This document shows positions 17,266 to 26,092 of a stretch of DNA of 64,000 nt, piece after piece. The stretch comes from Clostridiaceae bacterium Marseille-Q4145 (GTDB lineage: Bacteria; Bacillota; Clostridia; Lachnospirales; Lachnospiraceae). How positions within the stretch are numbered: position 1 is the stretch's first letter; each line of letters opens with the position of its first letter. Made by a program: the position numbers and the translations under genes. The notes beneath the pieces are model-generated. The model worked only from the letters and a program-made list of their open reading frames with translations. It did no database searches and had not been told where the DNA came from. The stretch covers positions 1,120,822 through 1,184,821 of the forward strand of contig JAGTTP010000001.1 in the NCBI GenBank assembly GCA_018223365.1. The letters are read 5' to 3'.

Positions 17266-19031
17266 ACAAACCCGATGTGAAGAAGCTCATTCTTCTGAAC
17301 CTTCCGTATGTCTTCGCCTTCTACTTTGCAGATAAGATTGCCGCCGTGTTCCGACTTGCACCCGGCACAGAGTTCATCGACAAGCTGACAAACGGTTTTG
17401 CCGTGTTTGGCACAGCCTTTGCAAATCCGCTGCCCAGCTTTCATCCCGTCGATCTGCTCATCGGTCTGATTGCCGGTGTACTGCTCAAGCTGGCGGTCTA
17501 CGTCAAAGGCAAGAACCGCAAGAAGTTCCGGCAGGGCGAAGAATACGGCTCTGCCCGCTGGGGCAAGCCGGAGGACATCAAGCCGTACATGGACCCGGAG
17601 TTCTCCAACAACGTCATTCTAACGCAGACGGAGTTCCTGACCATGAACAGCCGCCCGAAGCAGCCGAAATACGCCCGCAACAAGAATATTCTTGTCATCG
17701 GCGGTTCCGGCTCAGGCAAGACACGTTTTTTCGTGAAGCCAAACCTGATGCAGATGCACAGTTCATACGTTGTCACCGACCCGAAGGGTACGGTGCTGGT
17801 GGAGTGCGGCAAAATGCTTGAAAAGGGTGGCTACGTCATCAAGTCGCTGAACACCATCAATTTCCGGAAATCCATGCACTACAACCCGTTCGCGTACATC
17901 CGCAGTGAGAAGGACATCCTCAAATTGGTCAATACCATCATTCTCAATACCAAGGGGGACGGCGATAAGTCCGGCGAAGATTTTTGGGTCAAGGCTGAAA
18001 AGCTCTACTACACAGCCCTCATCGGTTACATCTGGTACGAGGCACCCGACCACGAGAAAAACTTTACTACCCTGCTCGAAATGATCAATGCCTCGGAAGC
18101 CAGAGAGGACGATGAGACCTTCAAGAACCCCGTGGATGTCATGTTCGACGAGCTGGAAGCCCGCGACCCTGACCACTTTGCGGTCAAGCAATACCGCAAA
18201 TACAAGCTGGCTGCGGGAAAGACCGCGAAGTCGATCCTGATTTCCTGCGGTGCAAGGCTTGCGCCCTTCGACATCGCAGAGCTGCGGGAACTGATGAGCT
18301 ACGATGAGATGGAGCTGGACACAATCGGAGACCGGAAGACGGCGCTGTTCGTCATCATTTCCGATACCGATGACACCTTCAATTTCGTCGTGGCAATCAT
18401 GTATTCCCAGCTCTTCAACCTTCTCTGCGACAAAGCAGATGACGTTTACAACGGACGGCTTCCCGTCCATGTGCGCTGTCTGCTGGATGAGTTTGCGAAC
18501 ATCGGTCAAATTCCGAAGTTTGATAAGCTCATCGCCACCATCCGAAGCCGGGAAATCTCGGCGTCAATCATCTTGCAGTCCCAGTCTCAGCTCAAGACCA
18601 TCTACAAGGATGCGGCGGACACCATCACGGGCAACTGTGACTGCACCCTTTTCCTCGGCGGAAAAGAAAAATCGACCCTCAAGGAAATCAGCGAGGTGCT
18701 GGGTAAGGAAACAATCGACCTATACAACACCTCAGAAACCCGTTCCAACAACAACTCCTATGGCTTGAACTATCAGAAGGCCGGCAAGGAACTGATGTCT
18801 CAGGATGAGATCGCCGTCATGGACGGAGCCAAGTGTATTTTACAGCTTCGAGGCGTGAGACCTTTTCTCAGTAACAAATACGACATTACGAAGCATCCAA
18901 AGTACCGGCAGCTCTCCGACTATAACAAGCGGAACGCCTTTGACATCGAGAAGTACCGGCAGCACAAGCTGGTAGTCAAGCCCGATGACACATTCGACCT
19001 CTATGATATGGGCGAGGTCGAAGCGGATTAA
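17262..19031 (+). CDS. VirD4/TraG-type conjugative coupling protein (T4CP)
   Basis: 589 residues starting at GTG. Hydrophobic segments lie near residues 10-30 and 62-82, followed by a cytoplasmic motor domain with Walker A GGSGSGKT near 147-154 and Walker B CLLDEFANIGQIP near 406. This ATPase brings the relaxase-DNA complex to the secretion channel. A strong hairpin terminator/attenuator follows immediately, separating it from the pilin-like genes. Confidence 0.93.
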   Translation: MNKPDVKKLILLNLPYVFAFYFADKIAAVFRLAPGTEFIDKLTNGFAVFGTAFANPLPSFHPVDLLIGLIAGVLLKLAVYVKGKNRKKFRQGEEYGSARWGKPEDIKPYMDPEFSNNVILTQTEFLTMNSRPKQPKYARNKNILVIGGSGSGKTRFFVKPNLMQMHSSYVVTDPKGTVLVECGKMLEKGGYVIKSLNTINFRKSMHYNPFAYIRSEKDILKLVNTIILNTKGDGDKSGEDFWVKAEKLYYTALIGYIWYEAPDHEKNFTTLLEMINASEAREDDETFKNPVDVMFDELEARDPDHFAVKQYRKYKLAAGKTAKSILISCGARLAPFDIAELRELMSYDEMELDTIGDRKTALFVIISDTDDTFNFVVAIMYSQLFNLLCDKADDVYNGRLPVHVRCLLDEFANIGQIPKFDKLIATIRSREISASIILQSQSQLKTIYKDAADTITGNCDCTLFLGGKEKSTLKEISEVLGKETIDLYNTSETRSNNNSYGLNYQKAGKELMSQDEIAVMDGAKCILQLRGVRPFLSNKYDITKHPKYRQLSDYNKRNAFDIEKYRQHKLVVKPDDTFDLYDMGEVEAD

Positions 19032-19107
19032 AGCCCCGTCGCTGCACTGCGCAGTGGGTAAAGCCTGATGGCTCCCAAAGCAGAACAGCGACGGGGCTTC
19101 TTTTTTT
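19031..19107 (+). terminator. Hairpin terminator/attenuator between virD4-like and Maff2 genes
   Basis: Arms AAGCCCCGTCGCTG (19031-19044) and CAGCGACGGGGCTT (19086-19099) are perfect over 14 bp and are followed by C and eight T. Inside the loop AGCC/GGCT form a smaller hairpin. The outer ends and loop borders (CACTGCGC and AGCAGAA) match the hairpin at 15199-15243. Confidence 0.8.
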
Positions 19108-19162
19108 ATGCCCATTTTCAAAAATACACAACCAATCTTTTTCAAATCAAGGAGGAAAATCT

Positions 19163-19378
19163 ATGGCTTTCATCAATCAGGCTGTCACGGTTCTTCAGAC
19201 GCTCGTTATCGCCCTCGGCGCAGGTCTCGCAGTGTGGGGTGTTGTCAACCTCATGGAAGGCTACGGCAACGACAACCCCGGCGCCAAGTCTCAGGGCATC
19301 AAGCAGCTCATGGCTGGCGGTGGTGTGGTGCTGATCGGCACGACCCTCATCCCTCTGCTCTCCGGTCTGTTCGGTTAA
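19163..19378 (+). CDS. Maff2-family membrane protein, copy 1
   Basis: 71 residues with two membrane segments (about 8-28 and 50-68) flanking a short polar loop NLMEGYGNDNPGAKSQGIKQ. Maff2 proteins sit at the VirB2 position of Tn1549-type transfer operons and have the size and topology of a pilin/VirB2-like channel subunit, although this role is inferred. AAGGAGG precedes the ATG. The protein is identical to the next gene's product. Confidence 0.8.
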   Translation: MAFINQAVTVLQTLVIALGAGLAVWGVVNLMEGYGNDNPGAKSQGIKQLMAGGGVVLIGTTLIPLLSGLFG

Positions 19379-19472
19379 TCCGGCAGCCGCGCAGAAGTAA
19401 CCATCGGGGCGGGTGCTGGAAAAGGCACTCGTCCTTCACAATTCACCAACGATTTAAGGAGGAAATACAAGT

Positions 19473-19688
19473 ATGGCATTTATCAATCAGGCAGTTACGG
19501 TTCTCCAGACGCTTGTTATCGCCCTCGGCGCAGGTCTTGCGGTGTGGGGTGTTGTCAACCTCATGGAAGGCTACGGCAACGACAACCCCGGCGCTAAGTC
19601 TCAGGGCATCAAGCAGCTCATGGCTGGCGGCGGTGTGGTTCTGATCGGCACAACCCTCATCCCCCTGCTCTCCGGTTTGTTCGGCTAA
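19473..19688 (+). CDS. Maff2-family membrane protein, copy 2 (identical protein)
   Basis: The 71-residue product is identical to copy 1 at every position. The coding DNA differs by a few silent changes (for example GCAGGTCTCGCA versus GCAGGTCTTGCG), and the 94-bp spacer has its own AAGGAGG. Protein identity with DNA divergence suggests either gene conversion or selection on the sequence. A double dose would raise the level of a subunit needed in many copies. Confidence 0.8.
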   Translation: MAFINQAVTVLQTLVIALGAGLAVWGVVNLMEGYGNDNPGAKSQGIKQLMAGGGVVLIGTTLIPLLSGLFG

Positions 19689-19727
19689 TCCACGGCAAGC
19701 CCAGCTTAACCGAAGGGTGGTGAAATA

Positions 19728-20597
19728 TTGGGCAGCATTTTAGAAAAGATCGAACAAGCTCTCAAGGATATGCTGATCGGATGGATCGAGAGCAACCTGA
19801 CCAATATGTTCACCGATGTCAACGAGAAGGTAGGAACGATTGCCGCCGAAGTTGGGCAAACACCGTCCGGCTGGAACGGCGGCGTGTACCAGATGATCCG
19901 GGGACTATCCGAAAACGTGATAGTCCCCATCGCTGGTATCATCATCACCTTCGTTTTGTGCTACGAGCTGATTTCCATGATCACCGAGAAAAACAACCTT
20001 CACGACATGGACACTTGGATGTTCTTCAAGTGGTTTTTCAAGGCGGCTGTGGCGATCTACCTCGTGACGCATACGTTTGACATCGTGATGGCAGTATTCG
20101 ACATCGGGCAAAACGTGGTTTCCGGTGCAGCCGGAGTCATCCACGGCAACACCAGTATTGATATTGATTCGACGATTGCGCAGATGCGTACCGGCATGGA
20201 GAACATGGGCGTCGGAGAACTGCTCGGACTGTCGATAGAAACTCTTCTGATCAGCCTGTGCCTCAAAATCATGGCAATCCTCATTACGGTCATCCTCTAC
20301 GGGCGCATGATTGAGATTTACTGCACCGTGAGCATTGCACCTATTCCTATTGCAACCATGAGCAACCGCGAATGGGGCAGCATCGGCACAAACTATCTGA
20401 AAGGCTTGTTCGCTCTGGCATTTCAGGGCTTCCTCATCATGGTCTGTGTCGGCATCTATGCGGTGCTGATCAACGGCATGATCATCGCAGGCAACATTCA
20501 TTCGGCTCTGTTCTCTGTGGCAGCGTACACGGTCATTCTGTGCTTCTCGCTGTTCAAGACCGGAAGCCTCGCAAAATCCATTTTCCATGCGCACTAA
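19728..20597 (+). CDS. VirB6/TrbL-like transfer membrane protein (CD1112 family)
   Basis: 289 residues from TTG 19728 (GGGTGGTG upstream). An amphipathic start is followed by at least five hydrophobic segments, near 65-85, 100-120, 155-180, 190-215 and 225-270. Topology and operon position match the VirB6/TrbL-like channel protein of clostridial conjugative transposons, which forms part of the inner-membrane translocon. Confidence 0.82.
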   Translation: MGSILEKIEQALKDMLIGWIESNLTNMFTDVNEKVGTIAAEVGQTPSGWNGGVYQMIRGLSENVIVPIAGIIITFVLCYELISMITEKNNLHDMDTWMFFKWFFKAAVAIYLVTHTFDIVMAVFDIGQNVVSGAAGVIHGNTSIDIDSTIAQMRTGMENMGVGELLGLSIETLLISLCLKIMAILITVILYGRMIEIYCTVSIAPIPIATMSNREWGSIGTNYLKGLFALAFQGFLIMVCVGIYAVLINGMIIAGNIHSALFSVAAYTVILCFSLFKTGSLAKSIFHAH

Positions 20598-20610
20598 GGA
20601 GGTCGGCAAC

Positions 20611-21180
20611 ATGAAGAAGTACAGCATCATCTACGCCGATCCCCCTTGGGCGTATCGGACTTACTCCAAGAAGGGACAGGGACGGTCGGCGGAAAGCCAC
20701 TACCCGACAATGTGCATTGAGGACATCAAGGCGCTTCCGGTCGGTGAGCTTGCCGCCAAGGACTGCGCTCTGTTTCTCTGGATCACGTTCCCGTGCCTCT
20801 GTGAAGCACTCGAAGTGCTGACGGCATGGGGCTTTTCTTATAAGACTGTGGCTTTTGTATGGGTGAAGCAAAACCGCAGGAACGATGACCTCTTCACCGG
20901 CATGGGCTACTGGACAAGAGCAAACGCCGAAATCTGCATCCTTGCCACAAAGGGACACCCGAAGCGTGTTGACGCCGGTGTGCGTCAGGTCATTCTCAGT
21001 CATATTGAAGAGCATTCCAAAAAGCCGGATGAAGCGCGGGAGCGCATTGTTCGGCTCATGGGAGACCTTCCCCGCGTGGAGCTTTTTGCCCGTCAGTCTC
21101 CCGAAGGCTGGGACGTTTGGGGCAACGAGGTCGAATGCACGGCGCATCTTCCAACGGAGGAAACACCATGCTGCGGCTAA
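20611..21180 (+). CDS. MT-A70-family adenine methyltransferase
   Basis: About 189 residues from ATG 20611, which has AAGGAGG upstream; the frame from 20587 overlaps the previous gene. The catalytic motif DPPW lies at about residues 10-13 in SIIYADPPWAYRTYSKKGQGRSAESHYPTM. A C-terminal segment (VELFARQSPEGWDVWGNE) is typical of MT-A70 N6-adenine methyltransferases in phages and elements. As an orphan enzyme inside the transfer operon it may mark element DNA against host restriction. Confidence 0.88.
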   Translation: MKKYSIIYADPPWAYRTYSKKGQGRSAESHYPTMCIEDIKALPVGELAAKDCALFLWITFPCLCEALEVLTAWGFSYKTVAFVWVKQNRRNDDLFTGMGYWTRANAEICILATKGHPKRVDAGVRQVILSHIEEHSKKPDEARERIVRLMGDLPRVELFARQSPEGWDVWGNEVECTAHLPTEETPCCG

Positions 21181-21656
21181 GACCCATCTCTCTTCGTGAT
21201 GCCAACGAGTATGTCCGGAAGTATCACCGACATCACAAGCCGGTTGCCGGTCACAAGTTTTCCATCGGCTGTGAAGCAGACGGTGCTTTGGTCGGCGTAA
21301 TCATCGCCGGACGTCCCGTCAGCCGGTATCTGGATGACGGCTTCACATTGGAGGTCACAAGGCTATGCACCAACGGGGCGAAGAATGCTTGCAGCTTTCT
21401 CTACGGCGCGGCGGCAAGAGCTGCTGCGGCTATGGGCTATAAGCGCATCATCACCTACACGCTGGAAAGTGAAAACGGTGCAAGCCTTCGGGCTTCCGGC
21501 TGGATCTGTCAAGGCAAAGCGGGTGGGCTTCGCTGGACGGGCAAGCGTCAGCCGAAGGAGGATCAATATCCCGCGCAAATGAAGCTGCGCTACGAGAAGC
21601 AGCTTAGAAAGGAGGAAACAGTCAATGGCATTTGTTCCGGTCCCGAAGGATCTTAA
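21168..21656 (+). CDS. XF1762-family protein (GNAT-like fold)
   Basis: About 162 residues from ATG 21168, which overlaps the methyltransferase end by 13 nt and has GGAGG upstream. LRLRPISLRDANEYVRKYHRHHKPVAGHKFSIGCE and the closing YTLESENGASLRASGW resemble the XF1762 family commonly paired with methyltransferases on mobile elements, with acetyltransferase-like secondary structure. Substrate unknown. Confidence 0.72.
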   Translation: MLRLRPISLRDANEYVRKYHRHHKPVAGHKFSIGCEADGALVGVIIAGRPVSRYLDDGFTLEVTRLCTNGAKNACSFLYGAAARAAAAMGYKRIITYTLESENGASLRASGWICQGKAGGLRWTGKRQPKEDQYPAQMKLRYEKQLRKEETVNGICSGPEGS

Positions 21657-22038
21657 CCGCGTCAAAACGAAGGTCATGTTCAACCTGACCAAGCGGCAGC
21701 TCATTTGTTTTTCCATCGCTGCGGCGGTCGGCGTCCCGATCTTCTTTCTGGCGAAGGCGCATCTCGACTTGTCTACGGCGGCAATGCTGATGGTGGTCAT
21801 CATGCTCCCGTTCATCTTCTTCGCGCTTTATGAGAAGGACGGTCAGCCCGCCGAGAAGTATCTGTACCACATCGTACAGTCCATGTTCATCCGGGACAAG
21901 GTGCGTCCCTATCGCACAAACAATCTCTACGCTGAGATTCAGCAGAAAATCAAAGAACAGGAGGAATTGCAGCTTGAACAACAGCACAGCAAAGGCAAAG
22001 CCCAAGATGACCGTCAAAAACGGCGTCGTTTACGGTGA
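21625..22038 (+). CDS. PrgI-family transfer protein (VirB3-like)
   Basis: 137 residues: MAFVPVPKDLNRVKTKVMFNLTKRQLICFSIAAAVGVPIFF with two adjacent membrane segments (about 28-45 and 50-70), then a charged C-terminus rich in Gln, Lys and Arg. PrgI proteins are VirB3-like partners of the VirB4 ATPase. AAAGGAGG precedes the ATG within the end of the previous gene, and the VirB4 gene starts inside its 3' end. Confidence 0.85.
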   Translation: MAFVPVPKDLNRVKTKVMFNLTKRQLICFSIAAAVGVPIFFLAKAHLDLSTAAMLMVVIMLPFIFFALYEKDGQPAEKYLYHIVQSMFIRDKVRPYRTNNLYAEIQQKIKEQEELQLEQQHSKGKAQDDRQKRRRLR

Positions 22039-24406
22039 TGCCCTTTCCGCTCAGGAAAAGAAGCGGATCGTCATGCAGAAGAAAAAGGACAGAAAGGCAA
22101 AGAAAGTCCGCAAGTCCGCCCAGCAGACCATTCCCTATGTGGAGATGTGCCGCGACGGTATCTGCAAGGTAAACAGCCGCCTCTACACGAAGTCCATCGC
22201 CTTTGAGGACATCAACTACCAGCTTGCACAGAACGATGATAAGACCGCAATCTTTGAGAACTGGTGCGACTTTCTGAACTACTTCGACAGCTCTATTTTC
22301 GTCCAGCTCTCCTTCATCAATCAGAAGGCAAGCCTGAATGAGTTCCGCAAGCGCATCAACATTCCGGCACAGGAGGACGCCTTCAACGACATCCGCTCTG
22401 AGTATTCCGGTATGCTGCAAAGCCAGCTCACCAAGGGCAACAACGGACTTGTCAAGAAGAAGTACATCACCTTCGGCATTGAGGCAGACTCCCTCCGCAC
22501 CGCAAAGCCGAAGCTCGAACGCATTGAAACCGACATTCTCAACAACTTCAAAACCCTCGGTGTGAGGACGGAACTGCTGTCCGGCTACGAACGACTGAAA
22601 GTGCTTCATGACGTATTCAACATGGACACCAACGAGCCGTTCCGCTTTTCCTTCGATATGGTTGCCCGGACGGGACTCAGCACGAAGGACTTCATCGCTC
22701 CCACTTCCTTTGACTTCCGTGAAGGCAAGTGCTTCAAGATGGGCAAAACCGTCGGCGCGGCGAGCTTCCTGCAAATCCTCGCGCCGGAACTCAATGACCG
22801 TATGCTTGCCGACTTCCTTGAGATGGACAGCAACATCACGGTCAATTTTCATATCCGGACGATTGACCAGGCGAAGGCAATCAAGAGCATCAAGTCGAAG
22901 ATCACCGACCTCGACAAGATGAAGATTGAAGAGCAGAAAAAGGCAGTCCGCTCCGGCTACGATATGGACATCATCCCGTCCGATCTTGCCACCTTCGGCG
23001 GTGAGGCAAAGCGTCTGTTGCAGGATCTCCAGACCCGCAATGAGAGACTGTTCCTCGTGACCATCCTCATCATGAACACAGCAACCAACCGCCAGAAGCT
23101 CGAAAACGCGGTGTTCCAGACCGCCGCCATTGCCCAGAAGTATAACTGTGCGCTCAAGCGTCTCGACTTCCAGCAGGAGGAAGGGCTGATGTCCTCTCTG
23201 CCTATCGGCGTCAATCAGGTGGAGATTGAGCGCGGACTGACCACTTCCAGCACGGCGGTTTTCGTGCCGTTCACCACGCAGGAGCTTTTTCAGGGCGGCG
23301 AAGCTCTCTACTACGGGCTGAATGCGCTGTCAAACAACATGATCATGGTTGACCGCAAGCGGCTCAAGAACCCCAACGGGCTGATCTTGGGTACGCCCGG
23401 TTCCGGTAAGTCCTTCTCCGCAAAGCGCGAAATGACGAACGCCTTCCTCATCACGGAGGATGACATCATCGTCTGCGACCCCGAAGCCGAGTATTTCCCC
23501 CTCGTGAAGAAACTCGGCGGTCAGGTCATCCGCATCTCGCCGGTCAGCACGGATTACATCAATCCGCTGGACATCAACACGAACTACTCCGAAGAGGAAA
23601 ACCCGCTGACGCTGAAATCTGACTTCATCCTCTCCATGTGTGAGCTGATTGTCGGCGGCAAGGACGGCTTGCAGCCGGTTGAGAAGACCATCATTGACCG
23701 CAGCGTCCGCATGGTCTATCAGGAGTTTCTTGCAGACCCCAAGCCGGAGAAAATGCCGATCCTCGAAGACCTCTACAACATTCTGAGAAATCAGAAGGAA
23801 CCGGAGGCACAGCGCATCGCAACCGCCCTTGAAATCTATGTTCACGGCTCGCTGAACGTCTTCAATCACAGAACGAATGTGGATGTCAACAACCGCTTCG
23901 TCTGCTATGACATCCGCGAACTCGGCAAGCAGCTCAAGAAGCTCGGTATGCTGATCGTGCAGGATCAGGTGTGGAACAGAGTTACCATCAACCGCGCCCA
24001 GCACAAGGCAACGCGCTACTATATGGACGAGTTCCACCTTTTGCTGAAAGAGGAACAGACCGCCGCGTACAGCGTGGAAATCTGGAAGCGTTTCAGAAAA
24101 TGGGGCGGCATCCCGACCGGCATCACCCAGAACGTCAAGGACCTGCTTGCGTCCCGTGAGGTGGAGAACATCTTTGAAAACTCGGATTTTGTCTACCTTC
24201 TGAATCAGGCGTCCGGAGACCGGCAGATTCTCTCGAAGGCGCTGAACATCTCGCCCAGCCAGCAGAACTACATCACCAATTCCAATGCCGGTGAGGGGCT
24301 GATCTTCTACGGCTCGACCATCGTTCCCTTCAAGGACGATTTTCCGAAGGACACTCAGCTCTACCGCATCATGACCACCCGCTTAGAAGAAACCACACAG
24401 AACTGA
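21974..24406 (+). CDS. VirB4-like conjugative transfer ATPase (CD1110 family)
   Basis: About 810 residues. I chose TTG 21974 because AGGAGG lies about 10 nt upstream; longer frames run inside the PrgI gene without such a site. Walker A GTPGSGKSF is near residue 473 and Walker B YYMDEFHLLL near 683, followed by the arginine-containing TGITQNVKDLLAS region. This hexameric ATPase powers assembly and substrate transfer of the T4SS. Confidence 0.92.
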   Translation: MNNSTAKAKPKMTVKNGVVYGDALSAQEKKRIVMQKKKDRKAKKVRKSAQQTIPYVEMCRDGICKVNSRLYTKSIAFEDINYQLAQNDDKTAIFENWCDFLNYFDSSIFVQLSFINQKASLNEFRKRINIPAQEDAFNDIRSEYSGMLQSQLTKGNNGLVKKKYITFGIEADSLRTAKPKLERIETDILNNFKTLGVRTELLSGYERLKVLHDVFNMDTNEPFRFSFDMVARTGLSTKDFIAPTSFDFREGKCFKMGKTVGAASFLQILAPELNDRMLADFLEMDSNITVNFHIRTIDQAKAIKSIKSKITDLDKMKIEEQKKAVRSGYDMDIIPSDLATFGGEAKRLLQDLQTRNERLFLVTILIMNTATNRQKLENAVFQTAAIAQKYNCALKRLDFQQEEGLMSSLPIGVNQVEIERGLTTSSTAVFVPFTTQELFQGGEALYYGLNALSNNMIMVDRKRLKNPNGLILGTPGSGKSFSAKREMTNAFLITEDDIIVCDPEAEYFPLVKKLGGQVIRISPVSTDYINPLDINTNYSEEENPLTLKSDFILSMCELIVGGKDGLQPVEKTIIDRSVRMVYQEFLADPKPEKMPILEDLYNILRNQKEPEAQRIATALEIYVHGSLNVFNHRTNVDVNNRFVCYDIRELGKQLKKLGMLIVQDQVWNRVTINRAQHKATRYYMDEFHLLLKEEQTAAYSVEIWKRFRKWGGIPTGITQNVKDLLASREVENIFENSDFVYLLNQASGDRQILSKALNISPSQQNYITNSNAGEGLIFYGSTIVPFKDDFPKDTQLYRIMTTRLEETTQN

Positions 24407-24422
24407 TAGGAGGATTTTGAAT

Positions 24423-25064
24423 ATGGATAAGAACTTCAACCTTGAGAATGCCAAGAACATCATCGCAGAAGTCAGCGGTGTTCCCGTGAATACCACGTTC
24501 GGCAGCATCACCAAGCCGATTGACCTTCTGCTTGAGATCATCGACATGAGCGCCGATCTCATCGCGCTCATCCGCGAGGAAACCGAACTGAAAAAGCATC
24601 ACCGCGCCTACCTCCACGTTCATGAGGAACTGGAGGACTGCGCCGACGAGATGGCAGCGCGTATGCAGGAGATTTTCGACGAGACCACCGACTGCGTGAT
24701 CGGACTGATGAAGGATGTTCACGAGACCTTCCGTGTCCGCAAGCAGGAAGCGGCGGAGGACGATGCCGATACCGTCACCATCGCCAAGGAAGACTACGAG
24801 ACCATGATCGACGATCTGCTCACGATGTCCGAAATCATTCAGTGCGTCGCAGATATGCGCACGCAGGATGTGAAGGCAATCCGCGAGTTCGGCAAGTTCG
24901 TCCCCGCCTTTGCCGCCTTTGAGAAGAACCGCCTGAGCCTCTATCGTGAGGCGGCGAAGGAAGCCGAGGAAATCTTCGACCGTTGGGCGGACGAGATTGA
25001 CGGTCTCGATGAAGACTTCATGGAAGACGAGGACTACGAGCCGGACGAGTATTACTCCGACTGA
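24423..25064 (+). CDS. Acidic coiled-coil protein of unknown function
   Basis: About 213 residues, highly acidic and helical (LEEIIDMSADLIALIREETELKK, KEAEEIFDRWADEID), ending in a run of Asp/Glu/Tyr. No membrane segment or catalytic motif. GGAGG lies 9 nt before ATG 24423; a TTG at 24417 is an alternative start. The stop overlaps the first in-frame ATG of the downstream methyltransferase (TGATG). Being between VirB4 and the wall-hydrolase region suggests a transfer-related accessory role. Confidence 0.55.
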   Translation: MDKNFNLENAKNIIAEVSGVPVNTTFGSITKPIDLLLEIIDMSADLIALIREETELKKHHRAYLHVHEELEDCADEMAARMQEIFDETTDCVIGLMKDVHETFRVRKQEAAEDDADTVTIAKEDYETMIDDLLTMSEIIQCVADMRTQDVKAIREFGKFVPAFAAFEKNRLSLYREAAKEAEEIFDRWADEIDGLDEDFMEDEDYEPDEYYSD

Positions 25065-26092
25065 TGCCTATTGAAATGTTGTCGGGTTTTACAGCCAACA
25101 TTTCAACGGAAACGCAAATCCAACAGAACAGGAGGTACACCACCATACAACTTGACATCATTCATACCGGCGATTGCCTCAACATCCTGAAAACGCTGCC
25201 CGATGACAGCGTTCATTGCTGTGTGACATCTCCGCCGTATTACGCACTCCGCGATTACGGCATGGAGGCTCAGATCGGCAGAGAGACAACGCCGAAGGAA
25301 TATATCTCGCGCCTGACGGAAGTGTTTACCGAAGTCAGGCGCGTTTTGCGTCCGGACGGTACGCTCTGGCTGAACATCTCAGACACCTACGCCGGAAAGG
25401 GCAATCAGGGCGATTTCATTGACCCGAAGAACCCCAACGGCAGAAACGGTCAGGCTGTGGCTCTCAACAACAAGGTTGAGGGCTGCAAGCCGAAGAACAT
25501 GATCGGCATCCCGTGGATGCTGGCTTTTGCCCTCCGCGATACCGGCTGGTATCTGCGCAACGACATCATCTGGATGAAGGACAACCCCATGCCGGAAAGC
25601 GTCAAAGACCGATGCGCCCGCTGCTACGAGCATATCTTTCTGTTCTCCAAGTCCAAGAAGTATTTCTTTGACTACAAGGCAATCTCCGAGCCGATTGCCC
25701 CCGCAACGGCGGAACGCCTCAAGCGCGGCATGAAGGGCGGCAACAAATACGGCAAGCCCGTTCCCGGTCAGCCCCAGCCGCAGTCCATTAACCGCCCCCG
25801 TGAGCATGGTGAGATCAAGGACAGTGACATCAATCCGCTCCGCAATAAGCGCGATGTCTGGAAGATCAACACTGTTCCCTTCAAGGGTGGTCACTATGCC
25901 GCCTACCCTCCGAAGCTGGTTGAGACCTGTCTTCTCGCCGGTTGTCCCGAAGGCGGCATTGTGCTTGACCCGTTCATGGGAAGCGGCACAACCGGCATGG
26001 TTGCCTCACAGATGGGGCGTCATTTCGTGGGCATAGAGCTGAACCCTGAATACACCGAGCTTGCCTACAAGCGGATTGGAGGTGAAATCTAA
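25064..26092 (+). CDS. Site-specific DNA methyltransferase (N4-cytosine/N6-adenine type)
   Basis: The catalytic TSPPYY occurs near residue 55 and the SAM-binding DPFMGSGTTGMVA near 303, an order typical of beta-class amino-methyltransferases. The conserved core begins at about IQLDIIHTGDCL. A good AGGAGG at 25130 is followed at the right distance by ATA (25145), not ATG, so initiation may instead use the coupled ATG at 25064. That would add a 27-residue extension containing a hairpin (25071-25106). No cognate endonuclease is adjacent, so it is an orphan, probably protective, enzyme. Confidence 0.85.
   Translation: MPIEMLSGFTANISTETQIQQNRRYTTIQLDIIHTGDCLNILKTLPDDSVHCCVTSPPYYALRDYGMEAQIGRETTPKEYISRLTEVFTEVRRVLRPDGTLWLNISDTYAGKGNQGDFIDPKNPNGRNGQAVALNNKVEGCKPKNMIGIPWMLAFALRDTGWYLRNDIIWMKDNPMPESVKDRCARCYEHIFLFSKSKKYFFDYKAISEPIAPATAERLKRGMKGGNKYGKPVPGQPQPQSINRPREHGEIKDSDINPLRNKRDVWKINTVPFKGGHYAAYPPKLVETCLLAGCPEGGIVLDPFMGSGTTGMVASQMGRHFVGIELNPEYTELAYKRIGGEI
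25071..25106 (+). promoter_or_regulatory. Perfect hairpin at the start of the methyltransferase gene
   Basis: TTGAAATGTTG (25071-25081) and CAACATTTCAA (25096-25106) pair over 11 bp with a 14-nt loop. The hairpin lies between the coupled ATG (25064) and the AGGAGG at 25130, where it could tune translation. Confidence 0.55.
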
